A DNA stretch of 64,000 bases from Micropruina sp. (GTDB lineage: Bacteria > Actinomycetota > Actinomycetes > Propionibacteriales > Propionibacteriaceae). Position numbers and translations under genes: made by a program. The notes beneath the pieces are model-generated. The model was not told the origin of the DNA and ran no database searches. It saw only the letters and a list, made by a program, of their open reading frames with translations. Positions 1 through 12,345 of the stretch are shown one piece after another. The DNA is taken from positions 558,001 to 622,000 of the forward strand of contig JADJVZ010000013.1 in NCBI GenBank assembly GCA_016716635.1, written 5' to 3'. Position 1 is the first letter of the stretch. Every line of letters begins with the position of its first letter.

Positions 1-1734
1 TTCCACCTCGTCGAGGTTGCGGTTGGTCTTGCCCTCGGGACGCCCGAGGCTCAACGACTCGTGGTGGAGCAACCGGACAAACGGCAGGTACACGTTGACG
101 TAGCCACGCTCCATCAACCGCAGGCACAGATCGACGTCGTTGTACGTGACGGCGAACTCCTCAGCGAAGCCACCCATCTGCGTGAACAACTCCTTGCGGA
201 TCGCCAGGCAGGCCCCCGTGACCGCGCTCATGTTGTGACGCGTGTAGAGCATCAGGTGCTGGGTGCGGGTCGCCCGGTCAAAGAGGCGCAACCGCTGCAG
301 CGCGTTCGCGGCCAGACCACCGAGTCCAACCCCTACGCCCGCGTGCTGGATGAGCTCCCGATCGGGGTACAACAACAGGGCGCCGACGGCACCCACTTCG
401 GGTCGCTGGGCGTCGCCGGTGAGGGTTTCCAGCCAGCTGGCGTGCAGCACCTCGGTGTCGTTGTTGAGCATGACGAGTATCTCGCCGCGTGCCTGCTCAG
501 CGCCGAAGTTGCAGGCGCGGGAGTAGCTGAAGGGGGTTTCGGGCCAGTCGACGATCCGGACCTTGGGCTCATTGCGGCGCAGCCACGCGTACCAGCGATG
601 AACCGCCCGCTCGGTGGATCCGGTGTCTACCAACACGATCTCGAAGTTGGTGTACGTGGTGATGCGCAGAATCGAGTCGACGCAGCGCTTCACCACCGCG
701 TATTGGTCCTTGGTGGGGATGACGATCGACACCAACGGGCGTCCCTGAACGGGGTACCGCACCTGCCAGTACCCGGGAAAATCGGGGTCCTGGTTGACGG
801 TGGCGTCCGGACGTCCGCGCCGAGCCAAGTCATCGCTCAGAACTCGTCGCTGCGCCTCAATGACGTAGGGCTTGGAATCGGTGCTTTGGGCCGTTGACTC
901 ACTGTGCACACGCCAGCTGTAGAGCAGCTTGGGGACGTGCCGGAACCGGTCCGTCACGCTGGCCAGGCGCATCATCAGATCCCAGTCTTGGGCGCCGTTG
1001 GCTTCATCACGAAGGCCGCCAACTTCCCGAATCCGGGAGGCGCGCACCACCGTGAAGTGGGTGATGTAGTTCACGCTGTGCAAGAAGTCGGGGTTCCAAT
1101 CGGGCTTGAACCACCCCCCGTAGTGATGCTGCCGATCTTCGTCGACGAAGTCCTCATCGGTGTAAACCACGTCCGTGTCGGGCGCGTCCAAAATCACTTT
1201 CGCCACATGGAACAGGGCATCGGGTGCCAGCACATCATCGTGGTCGACGAAGCCGATCCACTCATGCTGAGCCCGCTCGATGCCGACGTTGGTGGCCCCG
1301 GCGATCATCTTGTTCTCGGCCAAGTTCACCGCCACGATGCGGGGGTCCTTGGCGGCGTACTCGGCAACGACGCTGCGCACGGACTCGTCGGGGGAGCAGT
1401 CGTCCACCACGATCGCTTCCCAGAACGGGTAGATCTGCGTCCGGATCGAGTCGAGAGCCTCACGCAGGAACTGCGGATCAGTGTTGTAGGTGGGGATCAC
1501 CAGCGAGATGGCGGGCGGATCGACCCAGGTTGCGATCTCCTCTGTTTCGCGGAGCAGGGTCACCGCATCGGCGCCCTTGAGCGCCCGGTACACCAGGAGG
1601 CTGTCGGGCGGCAGGGGCGGCACAAGCATCTGGCCCAGCGTGCGCAACCGGGCCTTGGTCTTGGGCGCGCGGGAGAGGGCGGCTTTGCCCATGCCTAGTG
1701 AGGCTTTGGCGATGTTGGCCAGCCTGTCGCTCAT
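1..1734 (-). CDS. Tandem-domain family 2 glycosyltransferase (3'-truncated by window edge)
   Basis: Two consecutive GT-A folds can be read. The first starts near residue 76 (ISLVIPTYN) and has a D-H-D-D metal/nucleotide-sugar motif near 164-167. The second starts near 330 (VSIVIPTKD) with NNDTEV near 417. About 578 residues lie inside the window and no stop is reached. Two-domain GT2 enzymes of this form typically extend rhamnan, O-antigen or teichoic-type chains from nucleotide-sugars at the cytoplasmic membrane face; the exact sugar cannot be told. The ATG at 1732-1734 is the first in-frame start after the upstream GT4 gene's stop, 78 bp away, so both are probably co-transcribed for surface glycan synthesis. 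Confidence 0.88.
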   Translation of the reverse strand, partial: MSDRLANIAKASLGMGKAALSRAPKTKARLRTLGQMLVPPLPPDSLLVYRALKGADAVTLLRETEEIATWVDPPAISLVIPTYNTDPQFLREALDSIRTQIYPFWEAIVVDDCSPDESVRSVVAEYAAKDPRIVAVNLAENKMIAGATNVGIERAQHEWIGFVDHDDVLAPDALFHVAKVILDAPDTDVVYTDEDFVDEDRQHHYGGWFKPDWNPDFLHSVNYITHFTVVRASRIREVGGLRDEANGAQDWDLMMRLASVTDRFRHVPKLLYSWRVHSESTAQSTDSKPYVIEAQRRVLSDDLARRGRPDATVNQDPDFPGYWQVRYPVQGRPLVSIVIPTKDQYAVVKRCVDSILRITTYTNFEIVLVDTGSTERAVHRWYAWLRRNEPKVRIVDWPETPFSYSRACNFGAEQARGEILVMLNNDTEVLHASWLETLTGDAQRPEVGAVGALLLYPDRELIQHAGVGVGLGGLAANALQRLRLFDRATRTQHLMLYTRHNMSAVTGACLAIRKELFTQMGGFAEEFAVTYNDVDLCLRLMERGYVNVYLPFVRLLHHESLSLGRPEGKTNRNLDEVE

Positions 1735-1812
1735 GCTTTGCACCTTCCGGCAGCGGGATTGGGCCGCACCGTCGTCATCATAGTGGCGGGCTCCCTGGCC
1801 CCTTGGTCGGCC

Positions 1813-3114
1813 TCAGGAACGGCGTTCGGCCGCCAACCGCTCGTAGATGTCCATCAGCGCGCCAGACTGACGCTCGATCGTCCATTGAGCCGCCATTTCC
1901 TTGGAGCGGGCGCTGGCTCGCTCTTTGAATTCTGGATCCTCGAGCTTGTGCAGCATCGACATGATTCCTGCCGCCAAGGAGGAGGGGGTCGGTTTCGCCA
2001 CGATCGCATTGACCCCCGGATCCACGACCAGCGTGAGGGCTTCGTCGACGCTCACGATAGGAAGGCCCGCGTGGGCGGCTTCATGCAGCACCAGCGCCTG
2101 AGTGTCGGTCAACGAGGGGAACACGTAGACGTCCCCCGAGGAATACCACGGTCCTAGGTGATCTCGGGGCACCTGCCCCACCAGCTGGTAGCCAGGCTTG
2201 TGTCGAAGCCGAGACAACCTGGGGCGCAGGGAGCCTGAGTGTTTCCAGTCCCCGACAAGCACCAATTGGGCGTTTGGAATGTAGTACCGGACGATCTCGA
2301 AGGCGTCCAGCAACAAGTCGATGTTCTTCTCGACGACGATCCGGCCGATGTAGATGATGCGGGGATCCTTGGAACGCGCGATGGGTGGCCCGTCGGGCAG
2401 TGGGTCCGCGCCATTGGGGATGGCCTGGACCTTCGCGTGAGGCGCCAGTTCCTGCACCCGGTCAGCGGTCTTGACCGAAGGGGTGGTGACGAGATCGGCG
2501 TCCTCCAGCATGGCGCTCGCCAGCTTGATGAGGTTGCGCTGCGCAGCGCCAGGGCGCGGACGCCGAGGACGGAACTCGCGCAGCAGAGTGATGAATCGGT
2601 TGTCGCCGGTGGTACGGACCTTGAGCAGGCGGTACGCCGCGTCCAGGAACGGAGTGAGCTGCCAGTAATGCTCCGCGTAAGCCACGAAATCGGTGTGCCA
2701 CGTGACGAGGAGCGGAATGTTGTACCGCTTAGCAGCCCACACTCCCAGCAGCCCGATAGGTCCGAGGCCTTGAACGTGGATCACATCCGGCGGGTTTGCG
2801 CTCAGACGGTCGAGCTGAAGTTCGAAATCTTGACCGTGCGCGATCCGCACATTGATGCCCGGAATGTACATCGACGGCAACCGAATCTCGCGGCGATGGG
2901 GGTGGCCTGCGTAGGGATTGGGCCCGTCTGTGGCCGGGGCCACCAACAAAACGCGATGCCCGGCCTTGAGGAGTTCACCCTCGATGAAGTGAACGGCGTA
3001 CAGCAGTCCTGAGTGGCCGGGGCCGTAGTTGTCGGTGAACAGGGCGATCTGCAGGGGGCGGCCGCTCACGGGCCGTGACGATGAGTCGGCCGGGTCCGCA
3101 GTCTGGTGGGTCAT
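1813..3114 (-). CDS. Family 4 (GT-B) glycosyltransferase
   Basis: The 433-aa product has the GT-B two-Rossmann layout. The N-terminal part reads QIALFTDNYGPGHSG, typical of retaining mannosyl/glucosyltransferases related to PimB/MgtA. The C-terminal donor domain has IIYIGRIVVEKNIDLLLDAF and then FPSLTDTQALVLHEAAHAGL, the family's E-x7-E region with the first Glu replaced by Asp. It transfers a sugar from a nucleotide-sugar to a lipid or glycan acceptor. I chose the ATG at 3114; an ATG at 3180 would add 22 residues (MGGLLHAVSSAHH...) that look non-native. It sits upstream of the GT2 gene on the same strand, suggesting one envelope-glycan operon. Substrate unknown. Confidence 0.85.
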   Translation of the reverse strand: MTHQTADPADSSSRPVSGRPLQIALFTDNYGPGHSGLLYAVHFIEGELLKAGHRVLLVAPATDGPNPYAGHPHRREIRLPSMYIPGINVRIAHGQDFELQLDRLSANPPDVIHVQGLGPIGLLGVWAAKRYNIPLLVTWHTDFVAYAEHYWQLTPFLDAAYRLLKVRTTGDNRFITLLREFRPRRPRPGAAQRNLIKLASAMLEDADLVTTPSVKTADRVQELAPHAKVQAIPNGADPLPDGPPIARSKDPRIIYIGRIVVEKNIDLLLDAFEIVRYYIPNAQLVLVGDWKHSGSLRPRLSRLRHKPGYQLVGQVPRDHLGPWYSSGDVYVFPSLTDTQALVLHEAAHAGLPIVSVDEALTLVVDPGVNAIVAKPTPSSLAAGIMSMLHKLEDPEFKERASARSKEMAAQWTIERQSGALMDIYERLAAERRS

Positions 3115-3258
3115 GAGGTCGCCTACCGTTAGTTCTGGCGGGTGGTGTGCGGACGAAACAGCATGCAGCAAGCCTCCCATGGACGGGTTCGAGACGCTCA
3201 GCCTACGGGCGGCGCGTCACGTTCGCGGAACGTGTCAACGGGGACGTGGCGGACCGTC

Positions 3259-4852
3259 CTACAAGGCTCGCGACGGCTTCTTGCTGGATCGGGGCCTCAT
3301 TCGACGCCAGAGCAAGAATCCAGCAGCAGCGAGGCAGACCGCGATCGCTCCGATCCCCACCCACAGCCAAGGGCTCCAGGCTCCGTTCATGACGGCGACC
3401 ACGGCCCCAGGTCCTGTGACTTGGGTGCCGTTGGAGTTTGTGACACGCACGGTCAGCGCGTAGTTGCCGTTGCTCGTTTCTGTGGTGTTCCAGGTGATGG
3501 AATACGGCGAGGCTGTCGCCTCTCCGATCTTGGTCGTGTTGGCGAAGTACTCAACCTTGCTAGGGGCGCTCCCAGCCGGTAACTCGACCCCGATGGTCGC
3601 AGAGCCGCTGAGGGAGTTGGGCGCCACCACCAGGGGGGTGGCTGTGGCGCTCGGTGACGCTGACACTGTCGCTGGGCTGCTGCCGGTTGAGGTGGGGGAT
3701 GCCGTGGGGGTCATCGCGGCAGGCGGGGAGCCTTTGATGGTGAACGAATCTGTGAACCCACCCTTCGTGGCGTCCACGAAGGTGCCCTTGATGCCGGTGG
3801 GGGTGACATCGAATTGGATGAACCCAAATGAGAAGTTGGGTGAAGCCTTGCCCATGGTGACTTGGAAGTATTGGTAATCGGGGTCCGTAGGCACGATGTC
3901 GTATCGGTCGCCGCCCCCCATGCCAGCCACAATTGCGACAGGCCCGGCGCCAGCAATGTAGGGGTCGCTGGAGCTCCCCTTATGCGTCACACAGGCCGGG
4001 TTGAAGATGTCGGCGATGATGTCGTTGCAGCCGGCGCTGAGGGCAAACTGCTTGCTGCGCTGGTAGTTGTGGTCATGCCCGGAAAAGATCACGTCGACAT
4101 TCTTCTTGACGAGAAGATTGAACAGGTCATGGGAGGGTTGCGGCTGATTCCCGTGCCCTCCTGTATTGATGTACGGCTCATGGAACGCGACTATCACCCA
4201 CTCGCCTTCGGGCCTTCGCCTCGTCGATAGCTTGAGCCACCCACTGGTAGTGCAAGCTGCCGACGGAGTAGTCGTAGGCCTGCCCACCGTTGAGATTCCA
4301 GTTCTCGTTGGGGCTGAGGACGATCATCCGGGCTAGCGGGGCCGCGGTCGGGAAGTCGTAGTAGTACTCCTTGGCGTAGTTCGTCGTGCCTGTCGGCTGG
4401 TTGTCGATGAGCGGTGACTCCTTCAGGGCAGCGCCCAGAGGATTGGGAAGGCAGCCAGGCTTGACATAATCCTCGATCGCCGAGAAGTGTGAGGTTTCTC
4501 GCGATTCATGGTTTCCTGCGACGATCAGGAACGGCACCGAAATCTTTGACTTGACCAGGGCGCACCAATCCGGCGTCGGGATCTGCGCGTAAGCAAGGTC
4601 TCCCACATTCTGGAAGAAGTCCAACTTCTTTGCTCCGATTGCGGTCATGACGGCCTGCGCGTTGGGATCGGCGCCCTGGTCGCCGACCATGCCGAAGGTG
4701 AACGAGGAGCCCACGGCGACCGCGGTTGGCGCGAATGTCTGAGGAGCCACGCTCATGAGCGCGACAAGTCCGAGGGTAAGCAGAACGCGTGTGACCGAAC
4801 CCACCCGAGTTCGGCGCGTGTCCCGCCTCAACGCATGACGGCTCCGATTCAT
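3259..4852 (-). pseudogene. Secreted calcineurin-like metallophosphoesterase, frame broken near 4210
   Basis: The upstream frame (start 4852) gives a signal peptide (VLLTLGLVALMSVAP) and the phosphoesterase motifs GDQG, NVGDLAYA and GNHE. The downstream frame resumes with EGEWVIVAFHEP and FSGHDHNYQR and ends with an Ig-like/Thr-Ser-rich region, a transmembrane helix (LWVGIGAIAVCLAAAGFLLW) and basic tail. Together they form a complete purple-acid-phosphatase-like metalloenzyme anchored outside the membrane. Deleting one G from the GGG at 4210-4212 restores the continuous reading EAKAEGEWVIV. Either the gene is a recent pseudogene or the assembly carries an indel; both halves keep all metal ligands, favouring an indel or very recent loss. 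Confidence 0.8.
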
Positions 4853-4922
4853 CCGGACGCCCCTCTCAATAAAGTCTGCGTGTGAGTCTATGTGGCCCCG
4901 CCCCCGTGTTTTGGCCGTGCCA

Positions 4923-4960
4923 CGACATCGCCCCCGATGTCGGAGCCGTCGGGCGATGTC
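4923..4960 (-). terminator. Overlapping hairpins downstream of nifJ
   Basis: CGACATCG at 4923-4930 pairs with CGATGTCG at 4935-4942 (4-nt loop). Alternatively GACATCGCCC at 4924-4933 pairs with GGGCGATGTC at 4951-4960. The two structures are mutually exclusive. Their position 23 bp past the nifJ stop fits a terminator, though no U-tract follows. Confidence 0.45.
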
Positions 4961-4982
4961 AGCGGCCCATGGTGCAGGGGTA

Positions 4983-8551
<3,569 letters not shown>

Positions 8552-8555
<4 letters not shown>

Positions 8556-10192
8556 CGTGCGGACTCCGAAATCATCTCGATGGCGTGCACCGGGCATTGC
8601 TCGAAGCACGAGGCGCAGCCCGTGCATTTCTCGTAGTCGTAGCGGTAACGAAGCCCCTTGCCGAGCTTGATGACCGCCTCTTCGGGGCAGGCGCCTAGGC
8701 AGCCGTCGCATTCCATGCAGTTGCCGCAGGAGAGGCACCGGTAGGCCTCGGAGCGGGCCTGTTCGGTCGTGACCCCGCCCAGGATTTCGCCGAAGTCGGC
8801 GATGCGGGTGCGGGGATCCAGCTCGGGCTGGGTGGCCGACATCGAGTCGCCGAAGTACCAGACGTTGAGCGTGTCGAAGGTCGCCATGTCGTGCTTGGGG
8901 CGGTTGGTCGGCTGGCGGTGGTTGAGCCAGGCGTCGATCGTCCGCGCGGCCTTCTTGCCGTGGCCGACGCCGATGGTGACCGTCCGCTCGGAGGGGACGG
9001 CGTCGCCACCGGCGAAGATGCCGGGCACGTCGGTCATCAGGGTCTTCGGATCGACGCGCAGGACGTCGTGCTCGAAGGTCATGCCGGGGATCTTGCGGAG
9101 GAAGTTCGAGTCGGTCTCCTGGCCCAGCGCGAGAATGACGGTGTCGACGTCGAGCTTCTCGAAGCGGCCGGTGCCGCGGGCCTTCCCGTTCTCGTCGAGT
9201 TCCATGATCTCGACGGTGAGGTCGTCCTCGCCGCCGGAGGTGATCGTCCGGAGCCAGTTCATCTGGACGCCCTCGGCGACCGCCTCTTCCTTCTCGACCT
9301 GGTGGGCCGGCATCTGCTCTTCGGTGCGCCGGTAGATGATGATCGAATCGTCGGCGCCGAGGCGGCGGGCGACGCGGGCGGCGTCCATCGCCGTGTTGCC
9401 ACCGCCGTAGACGGCGACCTTCTTGCCGGTGAGATCTTGGCGATCGCCGGAGGCCACGTTGCGGAGGAAGGTCACGGCGTCCAACATGCGCGAGGCGTCC
9501 ATGTTGGGAATGTCGACCCGCTTGGAGAGGTGGGCGCCGATGGCCACGAAGACCGCATCGAAGCCGCCCTCGGCCTGCTCTTCGAGCAGATCAGTGACCG
9601 TGTAGTTGTTGACGATGGTGACACCAAGGTCGACCACGCGGGCGATCTCGGCCTCCATGACGTCGCGGGGCAGGCGGTACTCCGGGATGCCGTAGCGCAT
9701 CATGCCGCCGGGCAGCTCCGCCGAGTCGCGGATTTCGACCGTGTGGCCGCGCAGCGCCAGGTGGTAGGCGGCGGAAAGCCCCGAGGGGCCGGCGCCGATG
9801 ACGAGCACCTTTTGGCCCGACGAGAAGCGGGGCTTCGCGAACGACCAGCCGCGCTCGATGGCCATATCGCCCAGGTAGCGCTCGACGGAGTGGATCTCGA
9901 TGGCGCCGTCCAACTCCACGCGGTTACACGCGGTCTGGCACGGGTGGTAGCACACGCGGCCGTGGATGGCGGGGAACGGATTGTTCTTCACCAACTCGAT
10001 CCAGGCGGCCTCATCTTCGCCCGCCTTGACCAGCCGCAGCCACTCTTGGATGTTCTCTCCGGCCGGGCAGGCGTTGTTGCACGGGGGGAGCAGATCCACA
10101 TAAATCGGCATCCGGGAGCGGACGGGACCGACGCGGCCCTGGCTGTCCGACAGATTCGGCAAATCTGTGATGTCGCGTGGCTTGTTGATCAT
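8552..10192 (-). CDS. GltD-like FAD/NAD(P) oxidoreductase with C-terminal ferredoxin domains
   Basis: The 546-aa protein begins with the cysteine-rich dihydropyrimidine-dehydrogenase/GltD N-domain (CNNACPAGENIQ, CYHPCQTACNR), has an FAD Rossmann motif (VLVIGAGPSGLSAA) and an NAD(P) motif (VAVYGGGNTAMDAAR), and ends in GIFAGGDAV plus two 4Fe-4S groups (CGNCMECDGCLGACP, CTGCASCFEQCP). This layout is that of GltD/NfnB-type electron-transfer flavoproteins. The 4-bp overlap with nifJ makes an NAD(P)H:ferredoxin oxidoreductase partner of PFOR the best guess; no GltB large subunit is nearby, so glutamate synthase is unlikely. The ATG at 10192 is used. An electron-bifurcating role is possible but not shown. 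Confidence 0.9.
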
Positions 10193-10244
10193 CGGTGACC
10201 TCGACTCAGCGTGTTCTTCCGGGCCACCCTACCCCCGCCAGATA

Positions 10245-10279
10245 CCCGTCGCCGCCCGTGGTCCGAGGACGGCGACGGG
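10245..10279 (-). terminator. GC-rich hairpin after the DUF2249 gene
   Basis: CCCGTCGCCG at 10245-10254 pairs perfectly with CGGCGACGGG at 10270-10279 (15-nt loop), directly after the stop of the DUF2249 gene. There is no U-run. It separates that gene from the flavoprotein-nifJ unit. Confidence 0.5.
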
Positions 10280-10284
10280 GCGCC

Positions 10285-10578
10285 TCACTCGGCGCGCGTC
10301 AGCTGCACCTTGGCATAACCCTCGGAGTTTTCGAGCACCTCGATGGTGACGGCGTCACCCTCGACGTGGCGCACCTGGGTCAGCACGGGATTGGGGACGT
10401 GCGGGGCCTCCAGAAAGAAGCTGCGTCCCGGCTTGAGGGAGGCGACGGCACCGAGGATGGCGCCGTGACGGATCGCCTTCGGGATGCTGCGGATATCCCA
10501 GGTCGGGGTCTCCTCGGTGCTGCAACCGCAGCCGCAGCCGCCGCCCTTCTTGGCCGTGGCCAGGGGAATCTCGTTCAT
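10285..10578 (-). CDS. DUF2249 domain protein with Cys-rich N-terminus
   Basis: The 97-aa product has an N-terminal GGGCGCGCS cluster (three Cys at alternate positions) followed by a DUF2249 domain (DIRSIPKAIRHGAILGAV ... GRSFFLEAPHVPNPVL). DUF2249 proteins are TusA-like small alpha/beta folds frequently encoded near nitric-oxide, denitrification or Fe-S genes; their reaction is not established. The Cys cluster could bind metal or carry sulfur (inference). The start overlaps the stop of the upstream winged-helix regulator by 4 bp, so the pair is translationally coupled and probably works together. Confidence 0.85.
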   Translation of the reverse strand: MNEIPLATAKKGGGCGCGCSTEETPTWDIRSIPKAIRHGAILGAVASLKPGRSFFLEAPHVPNPVLTQVRHVEGDAVTIEVLENSEGYAKVQLTRAE

Positions 10579-11327
10579 GTGTCTCCTTTTCGGGCGCCGA
10601 ATTCGGCGGGTGTGGTCAGTTGGGCCATGCAGAGGCCGGGGGCATACGTCGGATTGACGCTGACCTCGGCACCGGTCTCGCCGAAGGCTTCAAGGGTTCC
10701 TCGCATGGCACCGCGATGCAAGCCGCACAAGATACCGGGCGCCTGTCGGGTCAGGTCGCGGATCGGGCAGTGCTCGACGACGACCTGCGCGGTGCGTCCG
10801 TTATTGGTGGTGCGGACCGAGCCGGTGTAACCCCAGTCGATCAGGGCGTCCATGAGGCGTCCGACCTTCGACAACCACGCACCCGGGCTGGTCGACGGCG
10901 GCTCGTTCTGGATGCCCGCCACGATGGCGCGGCGGCGTCCCCACTGATAGCCCGCGACGTCGGGCAGGTTCGGGTCGCCGCCCGCCATGATCGTGGTGAT
11001 CAGCAGTTCTGCCAGCAGTCGGTAGGGCTCGCTGCCTGCACCGCCGCTGCGATGGGCAGGGGTCGCGAGGGCGTAGTACTTGCGCGGACGCCCGGCGCTC
11101 GCGCTGCGTTCGGACCGGGTGTTCAACAGCCCGGCGCCCACCAACTGATCGAGGTGGAATCGGACGGTCGTCACGTGAAGCGAGACCTTTTCGGCCAGTT
11201 CGGCGGCGGACAGCCCGTCAGCGCGGCTGCGCGGCTCGTCGGCGGTGGCTTCACTGGGGAGGGAGGCGAGGGCCTCCACAATTTCGCGTCGGACGTCCGA
11301 CGCCAGCAGGTAGCGAGGGTCCGTCAT
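10575..11327 (-). CDS. Winged-helix regulator with SufR-like cysteine pattern
   Basis: The 250-aa protein has an ArsR/DeoR-type helix-turn-helix at about residues 37-85 (LSAAELAEKVSLHVTTVRFH) and a C-terminal domain with Cys at HCPIRD, ILCGLH and GLCMAQ, spaced C-x13-C-x31-C. That resembles SufR-family repressors, whose 4Fe-4S cluster is held by spaced cysteines, so it may sense Fe-S status, oxygen or NO. This is inference from spacing. The ATG at 11327 is chosen; a TTG at 11384 would add a 19-residue unconserved tail. It is coupled to the DUF2249 gene, and lies next to PFOR, an Fe-S-heavy enzyme. Confidence 0.82.
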   Translation of the reverse strand: MTDPRYLLASDVRREIVEALASLPSEATADEPRSRADGLSAAELAEKVSLHVTTVRFHLDQLVGAGLLNTRSERSASAGRPRKYYALATPAHRSGGAGSEPYRLLAELLITTIMAGGDPNLPDVAGYQWGRRRAIVAGIQNEPPSTSPGAWLSKVGRLMDALIDWGYTGSVRTTNNGRTAQVVVEHCPIRDLTRQAPGILCGLHRGAMRGTLEAFGETGAEVSVNPTYAPGLCMAQLTTPAEFGARKGDT

Positions 11328-11460
11328 CGGAGGACTCGGGGGGAAGTCATAGTAAAAAGAGTACCTTGCGCGGATTAAAAGCAATTGCGAGTAGTACTCG
11401 GTTGGGGCCCCGCGTCGCCACGGCCTACCGTGAATATGTCGTCCCCCGAAAGTGACGTCA

Positions 11461-11503
11461 TTCGGCCCTAAGGCAATACCCGGACCTTTGCCTTAGGGCC
11501 GAA
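11461..11503 (-). terminator. Perfect 16-bp stem terminator overlapping the GNAT stop
   Basis: TTCGGCCCTAAGGCAA at 11461-11476 and its exact reverse complement at 11488-11503 enclose an 11-nt loop. The stop codon of the GNAT gene (11493-11495) lies inside the stem. The U-run is weak, but stem length and position strongly suggest termination before the winged-helix regulator. Confidence 0.65.
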
Positions 11504-12149
11504 CTACGTCCGGACGCACCCATCGTGACATCGGCATGTTGCCCCAGTGCTCTCCGCTCAGCGTTTGGAGGCCGTCCGGGGCGAAGCCGTTCTTGCGGTA
11601 AAACGCCCGAGCCCGCAGGTTGTCGTCATAGGCCCACAGGTAGGCGGGGCGGCGTTCGGGCAGCCCGACGTCGAGCATTTCTTGCGCCAGCCCACTGCCG
11701 TGGACGCCCGGTACCAAGTACAGGTGTGACAGCGCGTAGGCAGCACCACTGTCGAACCAGGCATCGCCCACAATCCGCCTCTCCCACGGCTCCACGCCCC
11801 GGCCCGCCGACATCACGCCCACGATCGTGCCCAACGAGTTCTCCGCCACCCAGTGCTGGCGGAAGGGTTCGCGCCCCTGCGCTTGCGCCTGAGCCGCTTC
11901 GGCGATCTCGTCCGTGAGCTCTTGCACCCGGTCGGCGTAGTCAGCGCGGCGGTTCCGCGCGAACTCCGGCGGCGCGTAGTGCGCGTAGGTGATCGCGTTC
12001 AGGGCGATGTGCGTGTGGACGTATTCCTCCACGTCCGCCTCGGTCGCGACCCGGATCCGATAAGGCCGGGGCACCTCAAGGCGCCCGGGCCCGGTGGCGT
12101 CGGGGTCGGACCCGGTGGCCGAAGGCAGGGGATCGAGCATGGTCGTCAT
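11493..12149 (-). CDS. GNAT-family N-acetyltransferase
   Basis: The 218-aa product has the acetyltransferase core: YRIRVATEADVEEYV at the start of the fold, WVAENSLGTIVGVMSAGRG in beta-4, and HLYLVPGVHGSGLAQEMLDV, the acetyl-CoA pyrophosphate loop with its G-x-G form, then ARAFYRKNGFAPDG. It transfers acetyl from acetyl-CoA to an unknown amine. The ATG at 12149 (MTTMLDPLP) is preferred over one at 12185, which would enter the tandem repeat region. Monocistronic, bounded by a strong hairpin and a repeat block. Confidence 0.85.
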   Translation of the reverse strand: MTTMLDPLPSATGSDPDATGPGRLEVPRPYRIRVATEADVEEYVHTHIALNAITYAHYAPPEFARNRRADYADRVQELTDEIAEAAQAQAQGREPFRQHWVAENSLGTIVGVMSAGRGVEPWERRIVGDAWFDSGAAYALSHLYLVPGVHGSGLAQEMLDVGLPERRPAYLWAYDDNLRARAFYRKNGFAPDGLQTLSGEHWGNMPMSRWVRPDVVRP

Positions 12150-12175
12150 GCTAGCCACCTGTGGCCCGCCCGCCG

Positions 12176-12292
12176 CTACCCGCACTTTGCTGGCGCTATC
12201 CGCACTTTGCTGGCGCTATCCGCACTTTGCTGGCGTTAGGCGTGCTTGCTGGCGATATTTCGCCAGTCATGACGACTAACGCCAGCAAAGTG
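12176..12292. repeat. Tandem 20-bp repeats plus nested inverted repeat
   Basis: Three adjacent 20-bp units (CTATCCGCACTTTGCTGGCG; first unit has one mismatch) occupy 12176-12235. The 16-bp CACTTTGCTGGCGTTA at 12223-12238 is exactly inverted at 12277-12292. Inside lies a second hairpin, CTGGCGA at 12249-12255 and TCGCCAG at 12260-12266. The block sits just upstream of the GNAT start. It may be regulatory or an extragenic repeat element. Confidence 0.75.
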
Positions 12293-12345
12293 GACGGAAG
12301 GGACGCGTGGGACAGCGTCACCGGGGTCCACGCGGCCCCCGGACC

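Noticed and set aside
12176..12292. Possible CRISPR array
   Set aside because: The three 20-bp units abut without spacers and no cas genes are near.
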